From: Paraflavitalea pollutisoli
GTDB lineage: Bacteria > Bacteroidota > Bacteroidia > Chitinophagales > Chitinophagaceae
Direction of reading: 5' to 3'
DNA: 64,000 nt
NCBI RefSeq assembly: GCF_029360705.1
Contig: NZ_JARKMX010000001.1
Span: 186,001-250,000, forward strand
Shown here: one piece after another, positions 8,715-17,710 of the stretch
How positions within the stretch are numbered: position 1 is the first letter of the stretch
How the letters are laid out: the number at the start of each line of letters is the position of its first letter
Notes under the pieces: model-generated
Databases searched by the model: none
What the model was told of the DNA's origin: nothing
Seen by the model: the letters and a program-made list of their open reading frames with translations, nothing else
Position numbers and translations under genes: made by a program

Positions 8715-10094
8715 ATGGATGTAGAAATTTTATCCCGAATTCAGTTTGCCTTTACTATTGCCTTTCATTACATCTATCCGCCACTCAGTATTGGACTAGG
8801 ATTGTTACTTGTCATTTTCGAGGGGATGTATTTAAAAACCGGCGATAAACGGTATGAACAGATAACCCGGTTCTGGATCAAGATCTTCGCCCTCATTTTT
8901 GGAATTGGAGTTGCCACAGGCATTATCATGGAGTTTGAGTTCGGCACCAACTGGGCTACTTATTCTAAATACGTGGGTGATATATTTGGCAGTGCCCTGG
9001 CAGCTGAGGGCATCTTTGCTTTTGCCCTGGAATCTGGTTTTCTCGGCATTCTCATTTTTGGCTGGAACAGGGTAGGTCCTAAAGTGCATTTTTTTTCTGC
9101 GGTAATGGTATTTCTAGGCTCTATGTTTTCTGCTGTATGGATTGTCGTAGCGAATTCCTGGCAACAAACGCCTGCAGGATTTCGGATTGTCGGCGAAGGC
9201 TTGAACGCGCGTGCTGAAATCACAGATTTTTGGGCAATGGTATTTAACCCTTCCAGTGTGGAAAGGTTGACGCACGTGTGGATCGGTGCATTCCTTGCCG
9301 GTGCTTTTTTGGTATTGAGCGTCAACGCCTGGTATATATTAAAGAACAAGTATCTTGAAATAGCGAAACCATCCTTTAAACTGGCTTTATTTACTGCTAC
9401 CGTATGTTCTTTGTTGCAACTGGCAGTTGGACACAAAAGCGCAGATGGGGTGGCCAAGAACCAACCTGCAAAACTGGCGGCGCTCGAGGGTCATTATGAT
9501 TCCCTGGCGACCGGTGATATGTATTTGATGGGTTACGTGAATAATAAAACACAGGAAACAGCTGGCATCCGGATTCCCGGCGGATTGTCTTTCCTTTTAC
9601 ATGGGAATTTCAACACACCGATCAAAGGCCTGAATGCATTTCCAGCCGACGAACGACCAACACAGGTAAACGCCGTCTTTCAGTTTTACCATATCATGGT
9701 GGGCATTGGTATGACGCTCATTGGCCTGACTGTATTTGCTACCTGGCTTTATTTCAGAAACAAATTGTTTGACAAGCGATGGCTGATGTGGGTATTCGTA
9801 TGGGCTGTACTGCTACCACAAATTGCCAATCAATCCGGGTGGTTTGCCGCAGAAATGGGACGGCAACCATGGGTCGTGTATGGGTTGTTAAAAACTTCTG
9901 ATGCCCTTTCAAAAGCTGTAACGGCGAACCAGGTTCTTTTCTCATTGATCATGTTTACGGTTGTTTACCTATTGCTGTTGGTATTATTTCTTTACCTACT
10001 CAACAAGAAAATACAACATGGCCCTGTAGACTATGGTACAAAAGAATCCATCGAGGAAGGAACCAAACGTGATAACCCATTATTAGCTCATTAA
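8715..10094 (+). CDS. cydA: Cytochrome bd ubiquinol/menaquinol oxidase subunit I
   Basis: Subunit I of the high-affinity terminal oxidase; it binds the three haems and oxidises quinol. The 459-aa protein has multiple membrane helices. It shows the haem-b595 ligand segment FHYIYPPLSIG near residue 17, the acidic EFEFGTNW and ESGFLGILIFGW segments, and the family marks QPAKLAALEGHY (Q-loop) and GRQPW. It is shorter than the 522-aa E. coli protein, mainly because of a short Q-loop, as in many non-enterobacterial oxidases. cydB follows 12 bp later in the same operon. Confidence 0.95.
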   Translation: MDVEILSRIQFAFTIAFHYIYPPLSIGLGLLLVIFEGMYLKTGDKRYEQITRFWIKIFALIFGIGVATGIIMEFEFGTNWATYSKYVGDIFGSALAAEGIFAFALESGFLGILIFGWNRVGPKVHFFSAVMVFLGSMFSAVWIVVANSWQQTPAGFRIVGEGLNARAEITDFWAMVFNPSSVERLTHVWIGAFLAGAFLVLSVNAWYILKNKYLEIAKPSFKLALFTATVCSLLQLAVGHKSADGVAKNQPAKLAALEGHYDSLATGDMYLMGYVNNKTQETAGIRIPGGLSFLLHGNFNTPIKGLNAFPADERPTQVNAVFQFYHIMVGIGMTLIGLTVFATWLYFRNKLFDKRWLMWVFVWAVLLPQIANQSGWFAAEMGRQPWVVYGLLKTSDALSKAVTANQVLFSLIMFTVVYLLLLVLFLYLLNKKIQHGPVDYGTKESIEEGTKRDNPLLAH

Positions 10095-10106
10095 CAGTTT
10101 TACAGT

Positions 10107-11141
10107 ATGGAAACATTTCTTGGACTAGATTTCAACGTATGGTGGTTTCTTGTCTTTGGTGGGGTGATCAGCGGCTATGCTATTCTCGATGGCTTTGACC
10201 TGGGAGCCGGGGCACTTCATCTTTTGTTGAGAAAGGAACAGAGCCGTCGCATTGCATTGAATGCGATAGGTCCGGTTTGGGATGGCAATGAAGTATGGCT
10301 CGTCATTGCTGGCGGTGCATTGTTTGCTGGTTTTCCGGTTGCTTATGCCGCCATTTTTTCTGCCTTCTACGTGCCTTTCATGGTTTTTCTGATGGGAATT
10401 ATTTTTAGAGCAGTTGCTATTGAATTCAGGAGTAAAGAACCCATGTTGTGGTGGCGTAAAACCTGGGATGTTGTTTACTGCGCTGCATCGATTACCATAG
10501 CGTTATCGTTGGGACTGATGCTGGGCAATGTAGCCCTTGGAATTCCCCTCAATGAACAACGTGAGTTTTCCGGAAACTGGCTTTCGTTTTTTAATCCTTT
10601 TTCGATCATGGTTTCCATTACGACGCTGGCACTGTTCATGGTGCACGGTGCGATCTACCTCACCATGAAAACTGAGAAACGATTATATGCCAGACTACGT
10701 ATCCTTTCGCGGAATTTCATCATTTTTTTCGTACTTAGCTTCGTCATCACGACACTGTATACACTTCTATATGTACCACACCTCAGCGATTTTTTCCGGG
10801 CAAACCCTGTGGCGTTCATCATTCCAATATTTATGGTTTTAAGCATTGCAAATATTCCACGGCAGATCAAGAAAGGAAAATATAGATATGCTTTTATCAG
10901 TTCTGCGCTGACAATTGCGCTGCTATTAATCATGGTTGCTATGGAAGTATATCCTTATCTACTGTACTCTACAGAGAACCCTGCCAATAGTATCACCATT
11001 GAAAACGCCGCTTCTTCTTACAAAACAATGAAAATATTACTTACGATCGCGGTGATCGGGACACCGTTGGTTGCTATTTATACCTCTTTTGTTTTCTGGA
11101 CCTTCAAGGGAAAAGTAAAACTGGACGAAATGAGTTATTAA
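10107..11141 (+). CDS. cydB: Cytochrome bd oxidase subunit II
   Basis: Structural partner of CydA in the cytoplasmic membrane. The 344-aa protein has about eight hydrophobic segments and begins with the typical GGVISGYAILDGFDLGAGAL near residue 18, followed by GPVWDGNEVWLV near 53. Subunit X (CydX) and the maturation transporter CydCD are not seen in this window. Confidence 0.95.
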   Translation: METFLGLDFNVWWFLVFGGVISGYAILDGFDLGAGALHLLLRKEQSRRIALNAIGPVWDGNEVWLVIAGGALFAGFPVAYAAIFSAFYVPFMVFLMGIIFRAVAIEFRSKEPMLWWRKTWDVVYCAASITIALSLGLMLGNVALGIPLNEQREFSGNWLSFFNPFSIMVSITTLALFMVHGAIYLTMKTEKRLYARLRILSRNFIIFFVLSFVITTLYTLLYVPHLSDFFRANPVAFIIPIFMVLSIANIPRQIKKGKYRYAFISSALTIALLLIMVAMEVYPYLLYSTENPANSITIENAASSYKTMKILLTIAVIGTPLVAIYTSFVFWTFKGKVKLDEMSY

Positions 11142-11147
11142 GGAATA

Positions 11148-11176
11148 AAGGCGGCCCACATGGCCGCCCTTATTTT
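11148..11176. terminator. Bidirectional terminator after cydB
   Basis: GGCGGCC (11150-11156) pairs with GGCCGCC (11162-11168), with A-rich and T-rich sides, between convergent genes. Confidence 0.8.
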
Positions 11177-12177
11177 TATATACTTGACCCTACTTTCTCC
11201 AGCAGGGCCTTGGTTTTTTTGATACCTTCTTCCGGGCTTAATTTGTCTCCTTCGAACTCTATACCGACATAACCGGTAAAGCCTGCATCCTTCACAATTT
11301 TGAACATTTTATAATAGTCAGTTTCTATGCAATTACCTGCTGCATCAAAATCAAAAGTTTTCGCGCTGACACCCTTTGCAAAAGGCATCAGTTCCTGGGT
11401 ACCTTTGTAACGATCATATTCTTCGACACAGTTACCAGCATACATATCTTTTCCATCCCGCTTTACGCAGAAATTCCCAAAATCAGGGAGGGTGCCAATA
11501 TTAGGTTTATTCACACCTCTCATCACTGCTGCCAACCAGCTCCCATCGGATGTGTAACCACCGTGATTTTCCACAATGATGTTGATACCTGCCTTGGCGC
11601 CATATTCACCCAAACGACCGAGGCCATCGATGGCGGCTTTTTGCACATCTTCGCGACTACCTTCGCCATGTGCATTTACACGAATGGTAGCACAACCGAG
11701 GAATTTAGCAGCATCTACCCACTTATAGTGGTTTTCAACCGCAGTTATGCGTTCTTTGTCATTGGTGGATCCCAGTGAACCTTCGCCGTCACACATGATC
11801 AGGTGATTTTTAATACCATTGTCATTGCATCGTTTTAGCAGTTCGGCCAGGTATTTTTCATCTTTGGCTTTGTCTTTGAAAAATTGATTAACATATTCAA
11901 CGATCCTTATCCCGTAATCACGTTTCGCGACAATTGGAAAATCCAGGTTGTCCAGTTTTTTATCAAAAAAAGATTTGTGGAGCGACCATTGGGCCAGTGA
12001 AATTTCAAAGAATAACTTTTGGGCAGAGGCAGTGCTGGTGCCAGAAACGGAATCTTGAGTGGCGGTTTTTGATGGTTCGGAGCCATCATTACAACCGGCC
12101 ACGCCGGCAGCAACAGTTCCTAAGCCAGCAGTAAGACCACCCAGCTGTAGCAGAAATTGACGACGATTGGTTGACAT
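11176..12177 (-). CDS. Exported xylose-isomerase-like TIM-barrel protein (sugar phosphate isomerase/epimerase family)
   Basis: A 333-aa protein with a twin-arginine-like start (NRRQFLLQLGG at 4-14) and a lipobox ending in Cys (GVAGC near residue 29), so probably a Tat-exported lipoprotein. A low-complexity Ser/Thr linker is followed by an AP-endonuclease-2/xylose-isomerase barrel. Candidate metal ligands are the Glu of IIVENHGG near 200, the Asp of LPDFGNF near 230 and the Glu of GIEFEG near 310. Such exported epimerase-like proteins are numerous in Bacteroidota and their substrates are mostly unknown. It is convergent with cydB and not obviously co-transcribed with corA. Confidence 0.8.
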   Translation of the reverse strand: MSTNRRQFLLQLGGLTAGLGTVAAGVAGCNDGSEPSKTATQDSVSGTSTASAQKLFFEISLAQWSLHKSFFDKKLDNLDFPIVAKRDYGIRIVEYVNQFFKDKAKDEKYLAELLKRCNDNGIKNHLIMCDGEGSLGSTNDKERITAVENHYKWVDAAKFLGCATIRVNAHGEGSREDVQKAAIDGLGRLGEYGAKAGINIIVENHGGYTSDGSWLAAVMRGVNKPNIGTLPDFGNFCVKRDGKDMYAGNCVEEYDRYKGTQELMPFAKGVSAKTFDFDAAGNCIETDYYKMFKIVKDAGFTGYVGIEFEGDKLSPEEGIKKTKALLEKVGSSI

Positions 12178-12290
12178 AATAAGTTTTTTCAGATAGCAAA
12201 AAATCAGATCTCAGTAAACTGAAAATACAACAATATCGCCAAAGATTAACCTCTTATACCCTGTCTGGTCTGTTGTGCACAAAGCAACGT

Positions 12291-13388
12291 TTAAAACCAA
12301 CCTCGTTTCCTGAAAGCCCATAACATCCAGATGGGAATTAGCAACATAAATCCTACGGCGCTAAAGAATCCCCATTTATTATGAATGGATGGTATAAAAT
12401 CGAAGTTCATACCAAAGATTCCACCAATTACGGTAGCCGGAGCTAACAGACAGGTAACTATAGCCATTACCTTCATGACCTCATTGAGTTTGAGGTTGAC
12501 GTTGTTGATGTATAGGTCCTGCATACTGGTCATCATATCCCGGTAGTTCTCACTTAGGTCATACGCCTGGATAATATGATCGTATACGTCTTTGAAGTAT
12601 TTAGTAGTTCGATCGTCGAGCAGGTCGCTTTCGCTTCGTATAATGCCATTGAGGAGGTCTCGAACTGGTGCTATATTTCTTTTAAGTACGATCAATTCCT
12701 TGCGCAATTGATTGATGCGAGCCAACGATTTCGTATTGCTTCGCCTGATCACTTCTTCTTCCAACAATTCGACCTGTTCTCCCAGTTTCTCCATCACTAT
12801 AAAATAGTTGTCGACAATGATGTCCAGCATGGCGTACAACAAATAATCAGCTGTTCGTTGTCGGATCTTGCTATTAGCCATACGCAGCTTGAACCGAATC
12901 GGATCGAATACATCCCGGTCCGCATCTTCCTGGAAGGAAACCACAAAGTGCCTACCCAGCACAATACTTATCTGTTCCGTTTCGACCGTTCTTGTCGTGC
13001 TATTGAAATACAGCATGTTTAACAGGCAATACAAAACACCCTCGACTTCGTCCATTTTAGGGCGCTGGTGCATGCTTAAAATATCCTCAATCAACAAGGC
13101 ATGTATACCAAATTGGGTCGAGACGGCTTCAACATCTTTTTTACGGATGCCATCTATATTGATCCAACTAATTTGATTACTATCCCGGTAAGCAAAGCAT
13201 TCTTCGATCTTATCAAGCTTTCTTTCCTCAACCTTTTCTGCATTGTAGTTAAATACGGTGATGAAGATTTGTTTTGCCTCTTCACGTTCCGGGGCAGCGG
13301 TTGGATTGATATTAAATATCTCTTTGGTCCGGTGGGTTCCAAATAGCGAAGGCAATCCAAGATAACGTAGATATTTCTGCGGGCTCAT
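12291..13388 (-). CDS. corA: CorA magnesium/cobalt channel
   Basis: Pentameric inner-membrane Mg2+ channel. The 365-aa protein has a long acidic and helical cytoplasmic domain and two C-terminal membrane helices. The GMN pore motif (FGMNFDFIP) sits just after the first helix, followed by LLIPIWMLWAF as the second. The positively charged C-terminal tail is typical. Confidence 0.93.
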   Translation of the reverse strand: MSPQKYLRYLGLPSLFGTHRTKEIFNINPTAAPEREEAKQIFITVFNYNAEKVEERKLDKIEECFAYRDSNQISWINIDGIRKKDVEAVSTQFGIHALLIEDILSMHQRPKMDEVEGVLYCLLNMLYFNSTTRTVETEQISIVLGRHFVVSFQEDADRDVFDPIRFKLRMANSKIRQRTADYLLYAMLDIIVDNYFIVMEKLGEQVELLEEEVIRRSNTKSLARINQLRKELIVLKRNIAPVRDLLNGIIRSESDLLDDRTTKYFKDVYDHIIQAYDLSENYRDMMTSMQDLYINNVNLKLNEVMKVMAIVTCLLAPATVIGGIFGMNFDFIPSIHNKWGFFSAVGFMLLIPIWMLWAFRKRGWF

Positions 13389-13432
13389 AATTGGTATATC
13401 AATGAAAAATTAAGCATAATAACCATAACCCA

Positions 13433-13468
13433 AAAAAAATGCCCCAGATATTAATGGGGCATTTTTTT
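13433..13468 (-). terminator. Terminator between the 13486 gene and corA
   Basis: Perfect inverted repeat AAAAAAATGCCCC (13433-13445) and GGGGCATTTTTTT (13456-13468), downstream of the leftward gene at 13486-14046. Confidence 0.85.
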
Positions 13469-13485
13469 ACGTAGTTATATTATTA

Positions 13486-14046
13486 CTAGTCTATTGTATT
13501 CAATTCCAGGTCTACACCATGAGGATTACCTTCCACTTTTACAAGTGCCGGAAATGCAGGATTGTTCAATATCCAGAGTCGAGTGGAACCGCCGGGGCCT
13601 TCTACCAGGATAGCATCTATATTTTTGCCACCTACCTTCAAACCAGGCTGATCTGCCTTAACTGTAAACGTGGCGTCATTATAGAAAAACTTTTTATCCT
13701 GTTGAAGCATATTCCATTGCTGTTTTGATATCAATAAAACGGCTGTTTCTTCACCTAATTCTTCATCGGTACCTGCAGTTGGTTGTGTCCAATACCCATT
13801 TTTGGCGCTTTCAAGTGACTTTTTCTTCATTACCCATCCACCAGTACCCATCCCCTCGATCGTCCATCCAATCCTAACATATTCGCTGCTCAAGGAGTCA
13901 ATAACAGCGGTGAAAGGAATGTTCTGTCCACTGGTTAGCAATGTATAACTCAAGCGTGCTCCCTTTTTAATCACAGGATTTACTTTGTCCTGTGCAAAGA
14001 GACATGCAGAACTTAAAACGCAAAAAGCCAACAGCATTTTTTTCAT
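13486..14046 (-). CDS. Secreted protein of unknown function
   Basis: A 186-aa protein with a clear signal peptide (MKKMLLAFCVLSSACLFAQ, cleavage near residue 19). The rest is mainly predicted beta strand with alternating polar and hydrophobic residues, and the C-terminus repeats short strand segments. No family recognised. It is followed by a terminator and appears monocistronic. Confidence 0.7.
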   Translation of the reverse strand: MKKMLLAFCVLSSACLFAQDKVNPVIKKGARLSYTLLTSGQNIPFTAVIDSLSSEYVRIGWTIEGMGTGGWVMKKKSLESAKNGYWTQPTAGTDEELGEETAVLLISKQQWNMLQQDKKFFYNDATFTVKADQPGLKVGGKNIDAILVEGPGGSTRLWILNNPAFPALVKVEGNPHGVDLELNTID

Positions 14047-14199
14047 GGTGGTTTTGGTTGTTGTGTTAGCGAATATACCTTAAACATAAAATACAACCAT
14101 GACTGACCGTACAGGCTGCATCCTTTTTCACGTCAAATAACAAAAAGGTAAGACGTGCAGCCCTATCTGTGGCCGGCAGCCTTACTGGTGATCAGGTTT

Positions 14200-15273
14200 T
14201 TACAACCTTTCATATAGTTTCCGCAGCTTTTCACGGGTCATCACCTTTTCCCAATCTTTTCCAAGCGCGTTTTCCCATAAGGGTTTCATACCAAGAGAAA
14301 CATTGATCATTGTGTCGAATTGTTCGTCGGTAAGCCCCTTGCAAATGCCTACAGGAATGTCAATTTTGTTTTTGTCTACCATCCTCTTAAATTCTTCTAC
14401 ACCAGCAGGGTAGTATTCTTCAAGGTGATTCATGACTATGCAATTCCCGATTCCATGCTTTGTTCCCAGCAAGTAGCTAAGGCCATAACTTACCGCGTGG
14501 GCTACGCCAACCTGAGAATAGGCGATACTCATGCCGCCCGCATAGGAAGCCATCATCAGTTTATCATCACACTCTTCATCCCACTGATCCTTCTCGAGAA
14601 ATACATATTGGCAAAGCTCCAATGCTTTTTCCCCATACGATTTACTGAATTCATTGAGATATGTGCCTTCCAGACTTTCAATACAATGGATGTAACAATC
14701 CATGCCTGTATAGAAGCGCTGATTGACTGGTGCATTGGTCGTCAGTTCCGGGTCCAATACGATTTGATCAAACGGCGTAAAGTCAGAGTTCATGCCCAGT
14801 TTACGGGTGGGACCGGTCAACACGGTGGTACGTGAAACTTCTGCACCTGTACCACTTAGCGTGGGGATACCTGCTTTGTATACGCCAGGCAACTTAACGA
14901 GGTCCCATCCCTGGTAGTCGGCAGAGGAACCTGGATTGGTCATCATCAGGGATACAGCTTTCCCCATGTCCATGGTTGATCCGCCACCAATGGCTATGAT
15001 ACCACTGACAGTTCCAAACTCAGCCTTAAGATCTGCGGCCAGTTTATCGACATAAGTTGTTTTGGGTTCATATGTTACATCAATAAATACAATCTTGTCT
15101 TTTCCCCTTAATGGAATGCGGTTTACCAGTGGGGCTCCTTCAAAAAAATGATCCACGAAAAAGATAATGGGCGCATCTCCCTGGCGCCGCGGCGCTAAAA
15201 TTTCATCGAGCTGATCAAAACTTCCGCGGCCATATACCACGTAGTCTACCATTTTAAAATTTCTGAATTTCAT
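14200..15273 (-). CDS. kdnB: KdnB-like 3-deoxy-D-manno-octulosonate 8-dehydrogenase (iron-containing ADH family)
   Basis: A 357-aa group III metal-dependent alcohol dehydrogenase. It has an N-terminal Rossmann part with IGGGSTMDMGKAVSLM near residue 96 and a helical C-terminal part with metal-ligand segments GMDCYIHCIE near 195, VGVAHAVSYG near 258 and KHGIGNCIV near 272. The start MKFRNFKMVDYVVYGRGSFD resembles KdnB, which in Shewanella oxidises C8 of Kdo before transamination by KdnA to give 8-amino-Kdo. kdsB lies 1.6 kb away on the same strand. No KdnA-type aminotransferase is in the window. The exact substrate is inferred from resemblance and neighbours; another sugar-alcohol substrate is possible. 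Confidence 0.72.
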   Translation of the reverse strand: MKFRNFKMVDYVVYGRGSFDQLDEILAPRRQGDAPIIFFVDHFFEGAPLVNRIPLRGKDKIVFIDVTYEPKTTYVDKLAADLKAEFGTVSGIIAIGGGSTMDMGKAVSLMMTNPGSSADYQGWDLVKLPGVYKAGIPTLSGTGAEVSRTTVLTGPTRKLGMNSDFTPFDQIVLDPELTTNAPVNQRFYTGMDCYIHCIESLEGTYLNEFSKSYGEKALELCQYVFLEKDQWDEECDDKLMMASYAGGMSIAYSQVGVAHAVSYGLSYLLGTKHGIGNCIVMNHLEEYYPAGVEEFKRMVDKNKIDIPVGICKGLTDEQFDTMINVSLGMKPLWENALGKDWEKVMTREKLRKLYERL

Positions 15274-15915
15274 CCCTATGATATTAGAGTTATTGTTGTC
15301 AGTTTGCTGTAAACAATGCGGGTCAATAAACCATTGTAATAGCCGCTTCGTTTGTTATGTAAACTTTTATTATTTCGTTGAGTGATGTCAATCACTGCCA
15401 AACTACTGCGATTGGCAGGATGAAGGTAAGTGTAGAAAACAAAGTAACAAAACGTGTGCGTAGAGAAAGCCTTTGGGAGGTGATGGAGGCAGGGAAAGTA
15501 AAACGCAGCCAACTGCTGCGTTTTTGGAGAGCCTAAACCAAAATGCTGAGTTTCGAGTGAATGATAACCGCATTCATTCCGTTGCGAAGGCAATCGGAAA
15601 AGCATCTTATATCGATTCTAAATGACTTATTGGATTGTAAAAGGCAGATAAGGTTCTAAGTGGATTGCTAAATGAGCCGGTAGACAAACGATTTAGCAAG
15701 TTTTCAGTAGACTAACGGAATAGAATAAAAGTAATTCTTTTTAGCGCATACAATCTTGTAACAATTGATATTTTTTTGAAATCGGGGAAAATAGGGCGAA
15801 AAACTGTCGGAAACTGCAGGATTTGACAAGTGCAAACCATTGTGTTTGTCATAGTAGGAGCAAAAAGCTGCAACAATCATGCATTATTATTAACCTGAAT
15901 ATTTATGCGGAATAC
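15274..15915. other. 642-bp gene-free stretch with several perfect stem-loops
   Basis: No credible coding sequence. Perfect stems are at 15382-15395 (GTGAT/ATCAC), 15395-15418 (CTGCCAA/TTGGCAG), 15501-15523 (AAACGCAGC/GCTGCGTTT, 5-nt loop) and 15665-15699 (TTGCTAAAT/ATTTAGCAA). It separates the ROK gene from kdnB on the same strand, so it could hold a leader, an attenuator or a small RNA. None is recognised. Confidence 0.5.
15501..15523. terminator. Terminator-like stem-loop
   Basis: A 9-bp perfect stem, AAACGCAGC and GCTGCGTTT, with a 5-nt loop. T-rich tails are weak on both strands, so terminator activity is uncertain. Confidence 0.4.
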
Positions 15916-16833
15916 TTATAGGGATGACGCCAGTGCTGCGGCGCCAAATACCCCGGCACTATCACCGAGCGTTGGCTTGAGGACCGGGACATCCAAGCCA
16001 TTGTTAAATATGTGTTTTTTAAGCGATTCAACCCCCGTTGAGTAGATGGTTTCTATATTTCCTACTCCCCCACCAATAATTATAGCGTCTGGGTCAAGGA
16101 GGTTGGTTATAACGGAAACTGCCTTGCCGAAGAAATGATTTAGACGATCAATAGTCTGCTTTGCTGCCGGATCATTTCCAGCGGAAAAAGCAGCTACGAT
16201 CTCTTTTAAGGTATAGTGCTTACCTGTTATGCTAGTGTAATACTGCTGCAATGCCGGACCAGAAAGTACTTTTTCAACACATCCAACCTTGCCACAATAG
16301 CAAGGTCCGCCGGACTCATCAAGGAAGTTATGTCCCCATTCTCCGGCAATGCCATGCCGTCCGTTCCAGACTTGTCCATCGATTACAATACCTCCCCCAA
16401 CACCAGTGCCCATGATGATTCCAAAAACGATATGGGCATCTGGAACCTCTTGCTTTACGACCCCCCAATGTGTTTCTGCCAACGCAAAGCAATTTGCATC
16501 GTTGGCAAGAATTGCCGGAACCTTCAGCGCTTCTTCCAGGTCCTTTTTAAGCGGTTGTCCATTCAAGGCGGTACTGTTGCAGTTTTTCATCGTCTGCAAG
16601 CTTGGATCGAGTTCGCCAGGTGTTCCAAAACCAATTCGAGTTGCGACGAGTCCGGACTGTTCGTGCATGATGTCAACCAGTTTTTTGATCTGGTGAACGA
16701 TGTGGCCATAGCCTTTTTCTGCTTCCGTGTCGATTCGCGTTCGCAATATCGGCCGTGCATCGTTAGCCGATGGTAATATGACACCTTCGATTTTGGTTCC
16801 ACCGAGGTCAATACCCCATAAAGGATTGCTCAT
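15916..16833 (-). CDS. ROK family sugar kinase
   Basis: A 305-aa cytoplasmic kinase of the ROK family, which phosphorylates glucose, fructose or N-acetyl-amino sugars with ATP. The N-terminal phosphate motif is DLGGTKIEG (residues 9-17). The middle has ANDANCFALAE near 110, MGTGVGGGIV near 140 and GEWGHN near 163, and the zinc motif CYCGKVGC is near 177. The start lies 33 bp after the kdsB stop, suggesting one operon. Its sugar cannot be deduced; glucokinase or N-acetyl-hexosamine kinase are the likely choices. Confidence 0.88.
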   Translation of the reverse strand: MSNPLWGIDLGGTKIEGVILPSANDARPILRTRIDTEAEKGYGHIVHQIKKLVDIMHEQSGLVATRIGFGTPGELDPSLQTMKNCNSTALNGQPLKKDLEEALKVPAILANDANCFALAETHWGVVKQEVPDAHIVFGIIMGTGVGGGIVIDGQVWNGRHGIAGEWGHNFLDESGGPCYCGKVGCVEKVLSGPALQQYYTSITGKHYTLKEIVAAFSAGNDPAAKQTIDRLNHFFGKAVSVITNLLDPDAIIIGGGVGNIETIYSTGVESLKKHIFNNGLDVPVLKPTLGDSAGVFGAAALASSL

Positions 16834-16866
16834 AGCAAGGATTTATTTAATAAACGGTTGACAAGA

Positions 16867-17586
16867 TCAAAGCAATTTTTCGGCTCGCTGCAGATCTTCC
16901 GGTGTATCGATTTCTACACCCATATAGTCTACAATGATCATACGCAAAGGAACACCATACTCCAGGTAGCGAAGACATTCCACCTTTTCTGCTGTTTCCA
17001 ACGGTGTCATGGGCCAACTTGTAAAATTCAACAGGGCTTCTTTTCGGAATGCGTAAACGCCGATATGTTCATAATAGGTAACGGGGACTTCTTTATTTCT
17101 GGGATAAGGAATTACGCTGCGACTGAACATCAGTGAGTTCATATTTCGATCTACAGCTACTTTCACGTAGTTGGGGTCCTCGATTTGTTCCTTTTCCAGC
17201 AAAACCTGCATCATGGATGCGACATGAACGCCAGGGTCCTGAAAACACTTTAATAATTCTTGTAGTGGTTTTTGTTTGACAAATGGCGTATCACCCTGTA
17301 CATTAAGTACGATGTCCACATCCATATCGGCAATAGCTTCAGCAATCCGATCGCTTCCACTTTCATGTTCCTTCACACTCATGCGGGCCTTTCCTCCATT
17401 AGAGACGATCTCCTGATAAATGATATCGCTATCGGTAACAACCCACACTTCATCGAAAAGGCCGGTCGCCACTGTATTATCATAAGTATGCCGGATGACA
17501 GTTTTACCTTTTAGCTGCTGCATTAGCTTTGCAGGAAACCTTGTTGCAGCATATCGTGCCGGGATCATTGCAATCACTTTCGCCAT
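16867..17586 (-). CDS. kdsB: 3-deoxy-manno-octulosonate cytidylyltransferase (CMP-Kdo synthetase)
   Basis: Activates Kdo (or 8-amino-Kdo) with CTP for lipid A core assembly. The 239-aa protein has the normal length. It shows the nucleotide-binding start IPARYAATRFPAKLM near residue 7, ESGSDRIAEA near 75, and YEHIGVYAFRKEAL near 167. The usual NVQGDEP motif reads NVQGDTP here (near residue 95), so the conserved Glu is replaced by Thr while the metal-binding Asp is kept. Next to an ROK kinase and close to the KdnB-like gene. Confidence 0.92.
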   Translation of the reverse strand: MAKVIAMIPARYAATRFPAKLMQQLKGKTVIRHTYDNTVATGLFDEVWVVTDSDIIYQEIVSNGGKARMSVKEHESGSDRIAEAIADMDVDIVLNVQGDTPFVKQKPLQELLKCFQDPGVHVASMMQVLLEKEQIEDPNYVKVAVDRNMNSLMFSRSVIPYPRNKEVPVTYYEHIGVYAFRKEALLNFTSWPMTPLETAEKVECLRYLEYGVPLRMIIVDYMGVEIDTPEDLQRAEKLL

Positions 17587-17710
17587 AATAAATATTTCTG
17601 GCTGTAAAGATAACAGAAGCGTTGAATATCGGAACGGCAGTCACTGGTAGTATTGTGATTGTTGGCTTCTTTACAGAAAAGAGGGGTTCAAGGCTTTGGT
17701 TAATGGAACA

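Noticed and set aside
15276-15605. 109-residue open frame on the minus strand upstream of kdnB
   Set aside because: Composition is unlike a protein (many Phe, Tyr, His, Cys, no fold pattern), and it crosses the strong stem-loop at 15501-15523. Treated as non-coding.
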